Assembly: GCF_947179115.1 (NCBI RefSeq)
Contig: NZ_CAMXCI010000001.1
Coordinates: 434,001 to 498,000, forward strand
Length of the DNA: 64,000 bases
Reading direction: 5' to 3'
From: Commensalibacter papalotli
Lineage (GTDB): Bacteria; Pseudomonadota; Alphaproteobacteria; Acetobacterales; Acetobacteraceae
Below, piece by piece: positions 62,854 to 64,000 of this stretch (its first letter is position 1; the number at the start of each line of letters is the position of its first letter). A program made the translations under genes and the position numbers. Below the pieces are notes generated by a model. The model saw only the letters and a program-made list of their open reading frames with translations. It was not told the origin of the DNA and made no database searches.

Positions 62854-64000
62854 TTAATCCTGATGAGAAGCCATATATTCCATAATCTGATCCACAGGAA
62901 CCTCAGCACGCATTCCTGTCTTTCTACGTTTAATCTCGACAATATTCTGTGCAACTCCACGAGGCCCTACAATAATTTGCCAAGGATGTCCCATTAAGTC
63001 TGCATCCGCAAATTTTGCACCAGCACGTTCATCACGATCATCATAAAGAAAATTATCTGGATCTGTTTGATACAATGACTCACACACATCTTTACAGGCT
63101 TGATCTTTCATACCCAAATTAATAATCACCGCTTTAAAAGGGGCAACATTATCAGGCCAAATAATTCCATTATCATCGTGTGAAGATTCTATAATTGCCC
63201 CAACTAGACGAGAAACCCCAATACCGTATGATCCCATATGCGGATAAAGTTTTTTACTGTCTGGGCCAGCTACAGAAACATCCATTGACTCAGTATATTT
63301 GGTGCCAAAATAGAAAATTTGGCCAACTTCAATTCCGCGTCCTTCACATTTTCTTTCCTGAGGGACTTTTTCCCACTCAGCTTCATCATGTTTTTCATCA
63401 GTAGCTGCATAAAAGCTGGTCATACGGGTAAAGAATGAAGCAAGAGAGTTTTTATCTTCAATATCGACTGGCATTTCCAACCAATTTTGTTCTGCAAATG
63501 CAGAATCAAAGAAAATACCACTTTCACCCGTAGGGGCTAAAATAATAAACTCATGACTAAGATCCCCACCAATAGGGCCTGTATCCGCCAACATTGGAAT
63601 AGCTTTGACACCAATCCGTTGGAATGTACGTAGATAAGCCAACATCATTTTATGATAGGTTACAACAGCACTGTCGTAATCTGCATCAAAGCTGTAACCA
63701 TCTTTCATATAGAATTCACGACCACGCATAACCCCAAAACGAGGGCGAATTTCGTCTCTGAATTTCCACTGAATTTGATATAATAAAGCTGGCAACCCCT
63801 TATATGATGTTACAAATTGATCAAAAATATCTGTAATCATTTCCTCGTTTGTTGGTCCATATAGCAAATCACGTTTATGGCGATCAACAATACGCAACAT
63901 TTCAGGTCCATATGCGTCATAACGTCCAGAACGCTTCCACAGATCTGCTGATTGCAAGGTTGGCATTAACACTTCTTGAGCATTAATAGCATCTTGTTCC
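62854..64000 (-). CDS. proS: prolyl-tRNA synthetase (partial, C-terminal part)
   Basis: The frame runs off the right end of the window; the N-terminal part is outside. The visible 382 residues begin EQDAINAQEVLMPTLQSADL, followed by motif 2 (QWKFRDEIRPRFGVMRGREF) and GPIGGDLSHEFIILA, and end with the anticodon domain (GPRGVAQNIVEIKRRKTG). The short form without the editing insertion, common in alphaproteobacteria, is indicated by the spacing. It is the first gene of the proS-lolC-lolD-dnaE run. Any ATG-like start inside this window would be internal. Confidence 0.94.
   Translation of the reverse strand, partial: EQDAINAQEVLMPTLQSADLWKRSGRYDAYGPEMLRIVDRHKRDLLYGPTNEEMITDIFDQFVTSYKGLPALLYQIQWKFRDEIRPRFGVMRGREFYMKDGYSFDADYDSAVVTYHKMMLAYLRTFQRIGVKAIPMLADTGPIGGDLSHEFIILAPTGESGIFFDSAFAEQNWLEMPVDIEDKNSLASFFTRMTSFYAATDEKHDEAEWEKVPQERKCEGRGIEVGQIFYFGTKYTESMDVSVAGPDSKKLYPHMGSYGIGVSRLVGAIIESSHDDNGIIWPDNVAPFKAVIINLGMKDQACKDVCESLYQTDPDNFLYDDRDERAGAKFADADLMGHPWQIIVGPRGVAQNIVEIKRRKTGMRAEVPVDQIMEYMASHQD

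Overview
The window is one continuous piece of an A/T-rich bacterial chromosome. The gene set and order (short-form proS, then lolC/E, lolD and dnaE; a mltB-rlpA-dacC-tmk-holB-metG-tatD run; glmU-glmS; a hemS-hmuTUV cluster) point to an alphaproteobacterium. Acetobacteraceae is the best guess, and the low G+C with host-associated metabolic genes suggests an insect-gut type such as Commensalibacter. That placement is inference from gene content, because no 16S gene is present. I see no prophage, integrase, insertion sequence or CRISPR array.

Layout: 1-319 is the N-terminal end of an MlaD-like lipid-transport protein. 499-2923 holds undecaprenyl-diphosphate phosphatase and a GalP-like sugar/H+ symporter. 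3040-4311 is an SdaC-type serine transporter. 4460-8094 is a heme uptake and use operon (hemS-hmuT-hmuU-hmuV) with a good Fur-like operator upstream. 8456-13575 carries cyanase, an sdaC-sdaA serine import/deamination pair and a GH1 beta-glucosidase. 13892-17055 is glmU-glmS for UDP-GlcNAc synthesis. 17130-20474 has a phosphoglycolate phosphatase, a large orphan protein with a HEPN-like C-terminus, and a divergent CLC channel. 20489-22650 holds a DUF3108 protein and the NO dioxygenase Hmp, which has two NsrR-like operators upstream. 22818-27409 is an operon-like run of glyA, two GT4 glycosyltransferases and an ELM1-family GT-B protein. 27583-30072 is an APC amino-acid permease and hemB.

30595-33802 has a pirin and an SDR/acyl-CoA-ligase pair. 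33890-36094 is parC. 36547-44546 is a long minus-strand run mixing cell-wall genes (mltB, rlpA, D,D-carboxypeptidase) with tmk, holB, metG, tatD and an MBL-fold hydrolase. 44989-49493 contains an FAA hydrolase, cytochrome b561, a Sel1-repeat protein, tRNA-Val(GAC), an N-formylglutamate amidohydrolase-like protein, an orphan membrane protein and a CoA-binding protein. After htpG (49581-51431) comes a visibly decaying stretch (51432-52764) that includes a broken paralogue of the intact membrane protein at 53535-55148, with pncA between them. 55274-64000 returns to core genes: panB, an isochorismatase-like hydrolase, DUF805, dnaE, lolD, lolC/E and proS (cut by the window end).

Most of the window is ordinary core and metabolic sequence. 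The less ordinary parts are the HEPN-like orphan with an Arg-to-Cys change in its RNase-like motif, the pair of NsrR-like boxes at hmp, the 17-bp hairpin upstream of sdaC, a 34-bp perfect tandem duplication upstream of tRNA-Val, the ELM1/glycosyltransferase cluster, and the decaying membrane-protein paralogue. I did not find a clear multi-gene novel system; the HEPN-like orphan is the best single candidate.
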